Assembly: GCA_030605085.1 (NCBI GenBank)
Contig: JAUWBH010000004.1
Location: 16,021 to 80,020, forward strand
Origin: Promethearchaeota archaeon
GTDB lineage: Archaea > Asgardarchaeota > Lokiarchaeia > Sigynarchaeales > SOKP01
Reading direction: 5' to 3'
DNA length: 64,000 nt
The notes below the pieces were generated by a model that worked only from the letters and a program-made list of their open reading frames with translations, was not told the origin of the DNA and made no database searches. Every line of letters starts with the position of its first letter. Within the stretch, counting starts at the first letter, position 1. A program made the position numbers and the translations under genes. This document shows positions 17,147 through 26,411 of this stretch, piece by piece.

Positions 17147-18643
17147 TTATTTTTTAAGTTCTTCTAAAAGACTTTTTGCTTCTGCGTAATCTGGATTAAT
17201 ATTTAACGCCTTTTCTAAGCACTCAATAGAATTTTGCGAATCTTTTAATTTATGGTAATTTACACCCATTTTAAACCATACCTCACCATCGTTAGGGTCG
17301 ACATTTATGACTTTCTTGAAACTCTCGATTGCTTTTTGATAATTTTCTGCTTTTTCATAGGCTTCCCCTAAATAAAACCACGCCCCTATATCTCCAGGAT
17401 TATTTTCAATTATATTCTCATAACATTCTATAGCTTTTTGGTAATTGTTTAAGTTCTTACTGTATAAAACTCCCAAATTAATCCAAGTTTGACGATAGTT
17501 TGGGTCAATCTCTATTACTTTTTCCCAACTTTCTAGGGCTTTTTGATGGTTCTCTAATTGATTATAGGTTACTCCTAAATTATTCCAAGCGTTTCGATAC
17601 TGTGGATCAATCTCAATAGCTTTTTCAAAACTATTAAGGGCGTCTTGAAATTTTTCGAGTCTAAAATAGACGAGACCCATATTATACCACGATTTTTTAG
17701 TGTATTCTGAATCAATTTTAACTGCTTCTTTATAAAACTTAATCGCATTTTCGTGTTCTTCCAAATCTTCGTACGCTATAGCCATATTATACCAAGCCTC
17801 TGCGTTTCTTGGTTCTAGTTTAACAACTTCTTCTAAGCATCCAATTTCTTTAGTAAGTTCTCCCATTTTACCATAAGTTAGTGATTTATCGTAATGGGCA
17901 GCGGCATTTTGCGGGTCAATTTCAATTACTTGATCTAAATATTCTAGCGCCTTTTCATATTCTCCCAATTCACTATAAATGTGAGCAACGCTATTCCTTG
18001 CTTTTATTTCTTGGTCGTCTAGTTTTATACCTTTCTTAAAATATTCAATCGCAGTATATAGATCATCTAATTGCCTGTAAATGAATCCTAAATTAAGCCA
18101 AGCCTTAGGATATTCAGGGTCAATCTCGTTTACTTTTTTACAGATTTCGATAGCTTTATCGTAATTCTTTTGGAAAATGTACATAGAAGATAAATTGTTC
18201 AACGCAAACACGTTCTGGGGGTCGATTTCAACGGTTTTTTCATAACTTTCAATAGCTTTTTGGTTATTTTCTAAATTACCATAAGCAACTCCCATATTAT
18301 AGTAGAAATCTTGATGCTGAGGATTGTGTTTTACTGCTTTTTGACATACTTCTACGACTTTTTGAAAATCATTTAATTTGGCATAACCTTCGTGTAAGAA
18401 AACCCAAGCATCAATATTTTTAGGATCCACCTCTACGGCTTTTTCTAAATACTCAAAATGTTTGTCAATATCAACCGCTTTATTAGCAACTCCTAGAAAA
18501 TACCAGCCCTTACTATTTTGAGGTTCAATTTTTACTATATTCTCAAAACATTCAATAGTTTCATTAAATCTTCCATCATTGGCGTAATTATGTCCCAACC
18601 TTTCCCATTCTGCTGCATTTTTATCTTCAATTTTGTTTGGCAT
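17147..18643 (-). CDS. Tetratricopeptide repeat protein
   Basis: The 498 residues are almost wholly made of about thirteen to fourteen 34-residue TPR units, with the pattern AW-NLG--Y--L-NY-KAIE-YEK-IEIDP repeated from residue 10 to the end. There is no signal peptide or membrane segment, so it is likely a cytoplasmic scaffold. One unit near residues 310-345 is slightly longer (EYTKKSWYNMGLVYF). It is unlinked by close spacing to its neighbours. The partner is not known. Confidence 0.9.
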   Translation of the reverse strand: MPNKIEDKNAAEWERLGHNYANDGRFNETIECFENIVKIEPQNSKGWYFLGVANKAVDIDKHFEYLEKAVEVDPKNIDAWVFLHEGYAKLNDFQKVVEVCQKAVKHNPQHQDFYYNMGVAYGNLENNQKAIESYEKTVEIDPQNVFALNNLSSMYIFQKNYDKAIEICKKVNEIDPEYPKAWLNLGFIYRQLDDLYTAIEYFKKGIKLDDQEIKARNSVAHIYSELGEYEKALEYLDQVIEIDPQNAAAHYDKSLTYGKMGELTKEIGCLEEVVKLEPRNAEAWYNMAIAYEDLEEHENAIKFYKEAVKIDSEYTKKSWYNMGLVYFRLEKFQDALNSFEKAIEIDPQYRNAWNNLGVTYNQLENHQKALESWEKVIEIDPNYRQTWINLGVLYSKNLNNYQKAIECYENIIENNPGDIGAWFYLGEAYEKAENYQKAIESFKKVINVDPNDGEVWFKMGVNYHKLKDSQNSIECLEKALNINPDYAEAKSLLEELKK

Positions 18644-18670
18644 TAATTTTCGCTATATTTTAATTTTTTT

Positions 18671-18909
18671 TTAAACTAATTTTGAACCACATTCACTACA
18701 AAATGTATCCCTCGATGAGATGCGAGTTCTACACATAGGACAATAGATTACTAGGGGTGGCGGTTCAGTTGGAGTTGGCTGTTTAACTACAATTGATACT
18801 TCTTTCTTTTCTGTGACTCCTTTTTTTTACTTTTTGTATAGGCTATAATTGTCACTGTTACAGCACCAAAAACCGCTAATCCTACGATAATTAAACCTAT
18901 AATTATCAA
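18671..18909 (-). pseudogene. Small membrane protein with C-terminal zinc ribbon, frame broken at an A8/T8 run
   Basis: Minus-strand reading gives a hydrophobic helix, LIIIGLIIVGLAVFGAVTVT, then a Lys-rich turn. After a one-base frame change at the T8 run 18821-18828, KKEVSIVVKQPTPTEPPP and a zinc ribbon follow (CPMCRTRISSRDTFCSECG, C-x2-C then C-x2-C), ending in SKLV. Adding one A (nine instead of eight) restores a single frame. No ATG exists; TTG at 18909 is the best start after an upstream TAA. This is either a sequencing error in a homopolymer or a decayed gene. The type, one membrane helix plus a zinc ribbon, is common in archaea. Confidence 0.6.
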
Positions 18910-19039
18910 TAATCTAAAATCTTCAGGATCTTAAATTATTATGAAATAATTTAAGAGCCTTATAAAATCTATTTAAATATAGAGAAATTAAAATTTAAAA
19001 AACAAGATTTAACCTAAAAATAGGAGAGGTTGTAGTATA

Positions 19040-19918
19040 ATGGGAGATGACGAAATTCCAGACATCAATTTGAAAGAAACCGTAGCTCAAGGAAAACAAG
19101 AGATGGTAGACGAGAGAATGCAAAATATTATAGAGAACATGGCCAAAATAAAGCACAAAATTATTGTAATATCGGGAAAAGGTGGCGTTGGCAAAACAAC
19201 CATAGCAGTCAATTTAACGATGAGTTTAGCGAGTATTGGTTTGCGCGTGGTTTTACTAGATGTAGATATTACTGGTCCCAATTGTTTGAAAATGCTTGGA
19301 GTAAGTCCAGAATTAAAACCGAGAGTGGATCCTGAAGCAAAAAGATTTTTTCCAATCAATGGACCTCTAAATATAAAAGTTGTCAGTATGGCGTTTTTAA
19401 TAGGTGATTCTGACTCACCAGTTATTTGGAGAGGCCCAATGAAAATGGCTGCTGTACGACAATTTCTCGGAGATGCTATGTGGGGCGATTTAGATTATTT
19501 AATTTGCGATTTACCTCCAGGAACTTCAGATGAAACTTTAGATATTTTACAATTAATTCCCGACGAAAAAATTGTAGTTGTTAGCACCCCTCAAGAAGTC
19601 GCCTTAATGGACGCTCGAAAAACTATAAATATGGCAAAGATTATGAAAAGAAATGTCCTTGGAATAATTGAAAACATGTCAGGATTTAATTGCCCACATT
19701 GCAGTAATTTTATTGATTTATATCCACCTGGTGGTGCGGAAAAGGCTGCTAAGGATTTTGGCATTGAGTTACTTGGAAAAATTCCGTTCGAAATTGAGGT
19801 TGGACAACAAGGAGATCTAGGATTGCCAATTGTTTTGAAATACCCAGAAGCAGAAAGTTCTAAAGCATTTAAATTGGTCGTTAAAAAAATCAGAGAAGTA
19901 TTAGAAAATAAGGGATAA
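19040..19918 (+). CDS. Mrp/NBP35-family iron-sulfur carrier ATPase
   Basis: The 292-residue P-loop ATPase has the deviant Walker A ISGKGGVGKTTIAVNL near residue 43, LLDVDITGPN as switch I, LICDLPPGTSDE as Walker B/switch II, and FNCPHCSN as the CxxC that carries a bridging [4Fe-4S] cluster in the dimer. These features match the MRP/ApbC/NBP35 group, which delivers iron-sulfur clusters to apo-proteins. Its place near the fwd genes, which need many clusters, is suggestive, but they are not in one operon. A GGAGAGG-like ribosome site precedes the ATG. Confidence 0.9.
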   Translation: MGDDEIPDINLKETVAQGKQEMVDERMQNIIENMAKIKHKIIVISGKGGVGKTTIAVNLTMSLASIGLRVVLLDVDITGPNCLKMLGVSPELKPRVDPEAKRFFPINGPLNIKVVSMAFLIGDSDSPVIWRGPMKMAAVRQFLGDAMWGDLDYLICDLPPGTSDETLDILQLIPDEKIVVVSTPQEVALMDARKTINMAKIMKRNVLGIIENMSGFNCPHCSNFIDLYPPGGAEKAAKDFGIELLGKIPFEIEVGQQGDLGLPIVLKYPEAESSKAFKLVVKKIREVLENKG

Positions 19919-20041
19919 TTTTCAACTTTAAAAATTTATAAAACGAGTGTTATTTTAATTAATATATTAAACATTTTGTATTATTAAAAGCTAAAGGTTT
20001 TAAACATCAGCGAACAACGAGACAGAATTAACATAAACTTA

Positions 20042-20482
20042 ATGAAGGCAATCGTCATAAGCAAAGAAAGTGGAGAACTTTTAGTAGACCTCATTTTAGA
20101 CTCGAATATAAATCCAATCTTGTTGTCATCTTTTGTAGGAGCATTGTCGTTATTTGGAAAAGGGAATCTAGGGAAAATTAAAGAAATTGCTATTAAAGGA
20201 TTGGATTTAGATTTCTTAATAGTAAATAAATATGACCTCATTTTAGTTGCAATAATGGATAAAGAATTTGAAAAAGATAGTTTAAAGTGGAGGGAAGAAG
20301 CCGAATTAGCTCTTGATATGTTTTACCTATCACATAAAGATGATCTTGAAAATTTTATCGATACATCCGTATTCGACCCGTTTAAAAAGATTTTATTGCT
20401 TCAAATTAAAGAACATCTGGAAAAAATTGAAGATCTTAATAAGGAAAAAGAATCTAAAGATTTTGGATTTTTGAAATTTTAA
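20042..20482 (+). CDS. Longin/roadblock-like small protein, copy 1
   Basis: 146 residues. It opens with an alternating beta strand/helix pattern, KAIVISKESGELLVDLIL then SSFVGALSLFGKGNLGKI, followed by two strands (DFLIVNKYDLILVAIMD) and a long helix. This order matches the Asgard longin/roadblock-like families that work with small GTPases in eukaryotes. The fold call is tentative and no catalytic residues are expected. It is followed 142 bases later by a clear paralogue. Both contain SSFVGALSLFGK and F-x-x-FKK-LLLQI, which supports duplication. Confidence 0.65.
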   Translation: MKAIVISKESGELLVDLILDSNINPILLSSFVGALSLFGKGNLGKIKEIAIKGLDLDFLIVNKYDLILVAIMDKEFEKDSLKWREEAELALDMFYLSHKDDLENFIDTSVFDPFKKILLLQIKEHLEKIEDLNKEKESKDFGFLKF

Positions 20483-20624
20483 TGTAATTCAATTAAACAG
20501 ATTTACACAAACTTTTTAAAAAAATTTTTAACTTTTTTATCTTTTTAATTAATTAAATAACAGAACTTTTTAATTTTTTTAAGAAAGTAAGATATTGAAG
20601 ATTTAATTAAGGATGTGTTAAGTA

Positions 20625-21122
20625 CTGCCGAAAAATTGGATAAAAGGCATTATAATTGCAAGGGAATCAGGAGAGTATTTAGTTGATCTTATTCTTGATA
20701 CGGACATTAATCCAGTCTTGTTGTCGTCTTTTGTAGGAGCTTTAAGTTTATTTGGCAAGGATAATCTTGGAAAGATTGAAGAAATTAACGTTAAAGGACT
20801 CGATGTCGATATGGTAATTGTTTACAAATACGATTTGTTTTTAATCGCAATATTATCTCACGAAATTGTAAGTCATGGACATGACATCCGCGCAGAAGCA
20901 GCAAAAGCACTGGAGATGTTTTATAGTTCGTATGTAAACGAAATTAACAATTCTAAGGAATGCGTAGACATTTCTATGTTTGATGATTTTAAAAAGCTTC
21001 TATTTCTGCAAATACAAGATTATCTAGAAATAATTGACGACAGGGAAAAAGAAAAGGATATCTCTGACTTTGGATGGTTTAGTGATGCTATTAAGAAACA
21101 TAAAGAAGAGAATACAGATTAA
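20625..21122 (+). CDS. Longin/roadblock-like small protein, copy 2, with non-standard start
   Basis: It is paralogous to the protein at 20042 (shared SSFVGALSLFGKDNLGKIEEI core). An internal ATG exists at 20718, but the homology begins well before it: the frame reads NWIKGIIIARESGEYLVDLIL, which aligns with the start of copy 1. The only initiator-like codon after the upstream in-frame TAA is CTG at 20625, giving 165 residues. CTG or ATA initiation, or a lost ATG, are the options. The C-terminus is longer than copy 1 and ends in an acidic tail (KKHKEENTD). A GTPase-linked role is an inference. Confidence 0.6.
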   Translation: MPKNWIKGIIIARESGEYLVDLILDTDINPVLLSSFVGALSLFGKDNLGKIEEINVKGLDVDMVIVYKYDLFLIAILSHEIVSHGHDIRAEAAKALEMFYSSYVNEINNSKECVDISMFDDFKKLLFLQIQDYLEIIDDREKEKDISDFGWFSDAIKKHKEENTD

Positions 21123-21216
21123 TTTAAGTCTTTTTTGGTCTTTAATTGAACTATTCCTTCTTAAAGGGAGGCGATTCTTCTTTCAGAAGAGTTTTCTTGA
21201 ACAATCACGATAAATT

Positions 21217-22101
21217 TTAGAAGCCTGAAGTTTTTTTCTTAAAGATTAGATCTCCTATTTTAACGTTAAAAATCCGTTCCATAAGAGAACATTTTGCTTT
21301 TAAAAGATAATATACATCTTTATTAGGAATTTCTAAACCGTAAATGCTTTCGAAATTGCCCTGCCCTTTTGATAAAATTATTCCTTCTTTCGAGTAGAAA
21401 TATTCTTTGAATTCTTCAGATGCGAGAGAAAATTCTATCCCCGGAGTTGCAGGAGCTTCTATGACTTTTACGATGTCAGTTAGTCCCACAAACTTCGCGT
21501 CTTCGATAGTAGCATCGTTAATTATTGGTCCAGCTCGAACAGAACAAATTATTTCTAAATCTGGATATAATTTCTGTAAAGTAATGACCAGTAATTTGTC
21601 AAAGATTATTTCGCCAGAATTATCTAACAATATTAAAATTTGATTAAATTTTTCAAGCGATCTTTTAAATTCGTGAATGTCATTTATTTTAAAGTTATCA
21701 GGTTTAAAATCGTTCAAATCTTTCTCTAAATCTATATCGTGATGCGTCCCAAAATCAATAGTATTCCCGATAGCAGCAACCGCTATAGCTTCAAATAAAG
21801 GATCTTTAGCTTTTTCTATGAACTCTTTAGCTTTTTCGTAGTATTCCAACGCAATGAGGTTATATTGCTTTTTCAGGGTTTTAAACGGATCAACTTCCCC
21901 CAACACCTCTGAAATAAGTTGATATGCTTTTTTTCCTATTAAAGGACCTGGTTTAGATAAAATATCCGTATTCGTTAAATACTCCATCATTTTTTTTTGA
22001 CAATCAATAATTACTTCTTTCGAGATGGAGGGCTTTAATAAAATTAGCGCTTTGTATATCTGATCGAGCAAGCATCCGATACATTCTGGTTCTAATAACA
22101 T
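21217..22101 (-). CDS. DUF89/ARMT1-type metal-dependent phosphatase
   Basis: The 294-residue protein has the archaeal DUF89 layout: LEPECIGCLLDQIYKAL at the N-terminus, NTIDFG near residue 105, then LILLDNSGEIIFDKLL near residue 160. The Asp/Asn and Asp of the last motif bind the metal. Further on are VRAGPIINDATIEDA and ILSKGQGNFES, also typical. Members are damage-control phosphatases acting on sugar phosphates and related metabolites. The substrate of the archaeal branch is not settled. It stands alone between the longin-like pair and the transporter. Confidence 0.85.
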   Translation of the reverse strand: MLLEPECIGCLLDQIYKALILLKPSISKEVIIDCQKKMMEYLTNTDILSKPGPLIGKKAYQLISEVLGEVDPFKTLKKQYNLIALEYYEKAKEFIEKAKDPLFEAIAVAAIGNTIDFGTHHDIDLEKDLNDFKPDNFKINDIHEFKRSLEKFNQILILLDNSGEIIFDKLLVITLQKLYPDLEIICSVRAGPIINDATIEDAKFVGLTDIVKVIEAPATPGIEFSLASEEFKEYFYSKEGIILSKGQGNFESIYGLEIPNKDVYYLLKAKCSLMERIFNVKIGDLIFKKKTSGF

Positions 22102-22190
22102 CTATATATTATAAAAATGAGGAATAAACTTTAAATTCTTTTAAATGAAGATAAAGAATAACAAATAATCTTATATAAAATTTGATTAAA

Positions 22191-23495
22191 ATGTCAATAG
22201 AAACACAAGAAAAATTAGATATTAAACTAACTTTCCTTATTGGCTTTGCATTTTTTACAACACAAATAGCTTGGTCTCTCTATAATAGTCAAATCCCTAT
22301 TAGTCTCTTGGCATATATAGGTAGTATAGCGATGGTTGGACTAATTATGGGGCTTGACAATCTTGTTGGCGTATTTATTCAACCGATTATGGGAAATGCT
22401 TCAGATAATACCCGAACAAAATGGGGAAGAAGAATGCCTTATATAATTATAGGAATTCCTGTCTCGGCGTTGTTTTTTGCTTTAATTGCCTTTGAATCGT
22501 CGTTATACAGTCTATTGTTTTTTATGTTTTGTTTTATAGTTGCTATGACTTTTTACAGGTCTCAAACAGTAGCTCTTATGCCTGATTTTATACAACCACA
22601 ACATAGAAACAAAGCAAATTCAATCATTAATATGATGTCTGCTATATCTCTCGTTGTTGCTTCACTTATAAGTATATTTTTAGTCGATATCAGCTTGCAG
22701 CTAGCATTTATAACAGTCTCAGTAATTATGGTCTTGACCTTAATTATGTTAGTATTAACTGTAAAAGAAAAGAATGCTTATAGTTATCAATTACTTTTAA
22801 AAATGGAAGAAGAATCGGGTGAAAAAATCAAAGAAAAGAGAGAAAGAGTTGGTTTAGGTAAAAGTTTCAAAGATGTTCTAGAAGAAAAAGATAAAAGCAC
22901 TTTAACCATGCTGTTCGCAATATTTTTTATCTCTGTTGGATGGGCAGCTATAAATGCTTTACTCGCGCCTTATGGTATGAATGTCTTAGGGTTAACAAGA
23001 GGACAAGCTGGTGGATTAATGATTTATGGAGTAATAACATTCTTGCTTTCTGCTTTTCCTTTAGCAATTTTAGCTGAAAAATTTGGTAGGAGATTGTTAA
23101 TTAAAATTGGATTGGTTATTTTTAGTGTTTGTTAAATAATTGGCTTTCTCTTTCGAACTAACCTATTGATTACTATTATAATGATTGCATTAATTGGAAT
23201 AGGATATTCATGCATTATAGTCAATACGATAGTTATAATATGGGGATTAGCGCCTTCCGAGAAGAAAATTGGAACATATACTGGAATTTATTATTTATTT
23301 TTATTCTCAGCACAAATTTTCGGTCCTGGATTAGTTGGACTACTAACAGATCTTACTGGCTGGGAATATTTCTTTTTAAATAGTTCAGTTTTTCTTATAA
23401 TTGCATTGATTCTAATGTTTTTCGTTAAAAGAGAAGAGGCAGAGCTAACTGAGGAAGAAAAGATAGCTAAAAAGAAAGCAATTCAAGAGCTTTAA
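22191..23495 (+). pseudogene. GPH-family (SLC45-like) MFS transporter with in-frame TAA
   Basis: The frame from ATG 22191 runs to a TAA at 23133-23135 and then continues in the same frame to 23495. Together it makes a normal 434-residue transporter of twelve helices. The N-terminal half has GNASDNTRTKWGRRMPYII, the conserved MFS loop of this group. After the stop, IIGFLFRTNLLITIIM carries on the same helix. A single TTA-to-TAA change explains the lesion. The C-terminal part could restart at ATG 23181, but that would give only three or four helices. A real nonsense mutation or a base-call error fits best. Stop recoding is unlikely because other genes end at TAA. Confidence 0.8.
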
Positions 23496-23508
23496 TTTTA
23501 AAAAAAAA

Positions 23509-23522
23509 TTTTCTTTTTTTTT
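23509..23522 (+). terminator. Oligo-T terminator after the MFS gene
   Basis: TTTTCTTTTTTTTT lies 14 bases past the stop of the transporter, as expected for archaeal intrinsic termination. Confidence 0.5.
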
Positions 23523-23570
23523 GTACAACTAATTGTTAGATCATTTAACCAAAAAGTGTGATCAGTAATT

Positions 23571-23590
23571 AAAAAAAAAAAAAAAAAAAA
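23571..23590 (-). terminator. T20 tract downstream of the 50-aa gene
   Basis: A run of twenty A on the plus strand reads as T20 just past the stop at 23598 of the minus-strand small gene. It would work as an oligo-T terminator. Its exact length is likely to be unreliable in an assembly. Confidence 0.5.
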
Positions 23591-23597
23591 CATTTTG

Positions 23598-23750
23598 TTA
23601 GAATTGAATAGTTATATTTATTGATTTTATCTCGTCTGGCATTCCTTTAGCTGTTTTTAGATATCCTAAGAGAATATTCGTTAACATTTCCTTCATAAAA
23701 TCGTTTAGTGGAATTTCTTTATCACTAACTTCTAATTTTACATCTGTCAT
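23598..23750 (-). CDS. Conserved 50-residue small protein
   Basis: ATG at 23750 to TAA at 23598 encodes 50 residues. It opens with TDVKLEVSDKEIPLNDFMKE and continues LTNILLGYLKTAKGMPDEIKS to ITIQF. The pattern 'VKLEVxxKEIPLNxF, hydrophobic helix, GMPxEIKSIxI' resembles small archaeal proteins I know as conserved but uncharacterised. The strand-helix-strand layout and the strong codon structure argue for a real gene. It is convergent with the transporter and has a T20 terminator. The function is unknown. Confidence 0.65.
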   Translation of the reverse strand: MTDVKLEVSDKEIPLNDFMKEMLTNILLGYLKTAKGMPDEIKSINITIQF

Positions 23751-23927
23751 AAATTCTAAATTGTCTCCCTATCATTTAAAATTTAAGACTATATTCTAAA
23801 AAAAAATTAATATCATCCATAAAATTATTGAAAATGTTAAACAAAAAGACTCGAAGTGCTATTAAATTAAAAAGATTATAATTATTTTTTTCTCTCTTTT
23901 CTTTAATAATACTTCACGATATTAAGA

Positions 23928-24365
23928 TTATTGATACATATCGTCTGAGCTCTTATCTCGTTCAGTAAGCTCTTCTTTCTTTTTCATAAAATCTTTTAAT
24001 AGTTTTGAACCAGTTTCATCTCGTTTTAGAATAAGTTGTGTCAAAAGATTTTGTTTTCTTTGAAGTTCAAGTAATGTATTAGCAATATGATTCATTAGTT
24101 CAAATTGCACTTGACACATATTTATTTTTTCTTCTTGCCCGCATTCATCGCAATGTTCAGCACAGTCTCTCCAATCTTGAAAAAATAATTCAATGTTTAT
24201 ATCTTCAGCAGTTAATAAGTTTTTTTCGCATTCAGCGCAATTCTTTTCTGCTTTGATTTTTAAATCTTCAAAAATCTTTTTTATTGTTTGAATCAATTTC
24301 CATTTTTCACTTTCGGAGATCTCTTTGAACTCTTTCTCCTTTAAATCAATAATTTCCTCTGCCAT
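23928..24365 (-). CDS. Cysteine-rich helical protein, unknown
   Basis: 145 residues, nearly all helical, with two CxxC pairs, ENCAECEKN near residue 42 and AEHCDECGQ near 72, plus single Cys at RDC and INMCQ. The spacing could bind one or two metal ions. The C-terminal third is a long charged helix (LELQRKQNLLTQLILKRDE) that probably forms a coiled coil. I do not recognise the family. It stands alone and diverges from the crotonase pair. Confidence 0.6.
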   Translation of the reverse strand: MAEEIIDLKEKEFKEISESEKWKLIQTIKKIFEDLKIKAEKNCAECEKNLLTAEDINIELFFQDWRDCAEHCDECGQEEKINMCQVQFELMNHIANTLLELQRKQNLLTQLILKRDETGSKLLKDFMKKKEELTERDKSSDDMYQ

Positions 24366-24481
24366 TTATTTCCACTTGAAAAAACCTAATCGAATTAAAT
24401 TTAGAAATAAAAGTATAGATTAAATTTAAACCTTTTATAAAATAATCTTTAATCAATTAAAAGGAATGATTAGGAACAAAA

Positions 24482-25342
24482 ATGAATTTTGAAACCATTA
24501 AATTTGAATTACGAGAAAATGGAATTGGGATTTTAACGCTAAATAGACTAGAAAAGCTGAACGCCATGAATTTTTCTATGATAGAGGATTTTCACGCTAT
24601 ATTTGATCATTTAATGGTTAACTTAGATTGTCGAGTTTTAATTTTAAAAGCAGCAGGCAAAGCATTTTGTGCGGGTTTAGACTTGAAAGAATCGGCGGTT
24701 CTTCAAAGAAAAAAAAAACCCGAGGAATTAAAAAAGAAATTCTTTTTTATAGATGCTCCAGATAAAGATATAATAAAGGCAAAAATGTACGGACAATGGC
24801 GTACAAGTGATATTATACGAAAAATGCGAAAAATAAGTCAACCTATTATTGCTGTTGTTCAAGGAGCAGCCTCGGGAGCGGGATTTGCGTTTGCATTAGC
24901 TTCTGATATCCGAATAGCCGGAGAAAATGCAAGGTTCAATAACGCTTTTATTAAAGTAGGTTTTTCTGGTGCTGATTTAGCAAGCAGTTATCATCTCCCT
25001 CGGCTTATTGGGATGTCAAGAGCAGCGGAAATCTTATATACAGGAAGATTTGTTGATGCAGAAGAGGCTGAAAGGATTGGTCTTGTATTAAAAGTTGTAA
25101 AAGGAGACGAGAATAAATTATTGGAAGCTGCTATCGAAATTGCAGAAAATTTGTTAACAAAAAGTCCATTGGGTCTGCGGATGACGAAAGAGGCAATTAA
25201 TCTTTCCCTTGATAGCCCTAGCTTAGATACTATACTCCAATTAGAAAACCGCACTCAAATGCTCTGTTCCACTTCTGACGATTTAATAGAAGGTGTGCAA
25301 GCTTTTTTCGAGAAAAGAGATCCTAAATACCCCTTACGATAA
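24482..25342 (+). CDS. Enoyl-CoA hydratase/isomerase (crotonase) family, copy 1
   Basis: The 286-residue crotonase fold is plain: GILTLNRLEKLNAMNFSM at the start, the first oxyanion-hole segment KAFCAGLDLKES near residue 62, and the second, GAASGAGFAFALASDIRIA, near 142. The two catalytic Glu of classical enoyl-CoA hydratase are not in their places: the segment reads FIKVGFSGADLASSYHLPRL, with an Asp in GAD instead. There is also an insert of about 35 residues after the first oxyanion loop. So it acts on a CoA thioester, but hydratase chemistry is not assured. A tandem copy follows 23 bases later. Confidence 0.85.
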   Translation: MNFETIKFELRENGIGILTLNRLEKLNAMNFSMIEDFHAIFDHLMVNLDCRVLILKAAGKAFCAGLDLKESAVLQRKKKPEELKKKFFFIDAPDKDIIKAKMYGQWRTSDIIRKMRKISQPIIAVVQGAASGAGFAFALASDIRIAGENARFNNAFIKVGFSGADLASSYHLPRLIGMSRAAEILYTGRFVDAEEAERIGLVLKVVKGDENKLLEAAIEIAENLLTKSPLGLRMTKEAINLSLDSPSLDTILQLENRTQMLCSTSDDLIEGVQAFFEKRDPKYPLR

Positions 25343-25365
25343 TTTATATTAAAGATGTGAGATGG

Positions 25366-26217
25366 ATGAATCTTAATTTTGAGACTATAAAATTTGATTT
25401 AAGACCTGATGGAATAGGAATTCTAACGCTAAATAGACCTGAAAAATTAAATGCAATCAATTTTTTGATGGAGGAAGAACTTCACCAATTATTAGACCAT
25501 TTAATGGTTAATTTAGATTGTAGAGTACTTATTTTAAAGGGAGAAGGACGAGCATTTTGTTCAGGTACGGATCTCAAAGAAGGATTGATATTAAATTCTA
25601 AGAGAAAACCAGAAGGTTATGATAAATTTTATTACTTAAACATTTCTGAACCTCTAAAGCGGAAAATGTACCATCAATGGCGAATTAGCGATTTGGTGAT
25701 TAAGATGAGAAAAATTTCTCAACCAATTATAGCGATTATTCAAGGTCACGCCGTAGGAGGTGGGTTTGGTTTCGCCATGGCATCTGACATACGAATTGTC
25801 TCTAATAATGCTAGATTTATCAATGGTTCGATTAACATAGGATTGAGTGGAGCAGATGTAGGAGGGAGTTATTTTCTCCCACGTCTTATTGGTATGTCAA
25901 GAGCTTCAGAGATATTATCAACTGGCAGAGCTGTGGACGGTGAAGAAGCTGAAAAAATAGGATTAGCTATAAGATTAGTTGAAAAAGATAAGTTATTTGA
26001 TGCAGCAATAGAATTAGCAGAAGAATTATTAAAGAAAAGTCCATTAGGATTGCGAATGACTAAACAAGCAATTAACTTATCCATGGATTCACCAAGTCTG
26101 GAAAATATAATCCAATTTGAAAATAGTTCTATTGTAGTTACATTCAGTTCAAAAGATGTAAATGAAGCTACTAGCGCTTTTTTCGCGAAACGAGATCCTA
26201 AATATCCACTACGATAA
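25366..26217 (+). CDS. Enoyl-CoA hydratase/isomerase (crotonase) family, copy 2
   Basis: It is paralogous to the previous gene along its whole length and shares the insert, the missing Glu residues (GSINIGLSGADVGGSYFLPRL) and the C-terminal FFAKRDPKYPLR. The oxyanion-hole segments are RAFCSGTDLKEG and GHAVGGGFGFAMASDIRI. ATG 25366 matches the start of copy 1; an upstream GTG at 25357 is possible. The two may form a heteromer or act on successive substrates, which is inference. Confidence 0.85.
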   Translation: MNLNFETIKFDLRPDGIGILTLNRPEKLNAINFLMEEELHQLLDHLMVNLDCRVLILKGEGRAFCSGTDLKEGLILNSKRKPEGYDKFYYLNISEPLKRKMYHQWRISDLVIKMRKISQPIIAIIQGHAVGGGFGFAMASDIRIVSNNARFINGSINIGLSGADVGGSYFLPRLIGMSRASEILSTGRAVDGEEAEKIGLAIRLVEKDKLFDAAIELAEELLKKSPLGLRMTKQAINLSMDSPSLENIIQFENSSIVVTFSSKDVNEATSAFFAKRDPKYPLR

Positions 26218-26411
26218 AGGATTTTTTAAATAGCAAATATTTAACAATTATTTTTTTCCTATTAATACCTATTAATATTTTAAATCTTTTTTTTGATAGT
26301 CTGGAGTTTTTTGTAGCTGTTGAGTAAATTAAAAAAGATTTACTTTATATTTATAATAACGCCAAGAAAGTTATCGAAATAAATGAATATAAATAATTAA
26401 AGTGAGATTTA

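Noticed and set aside
23133..23135. In-frame TAA in the MFS gene as stop recoding
   Set aside because: Many neighbouring genes end at TAA, and Leu TTA-to-TAA is a single change.
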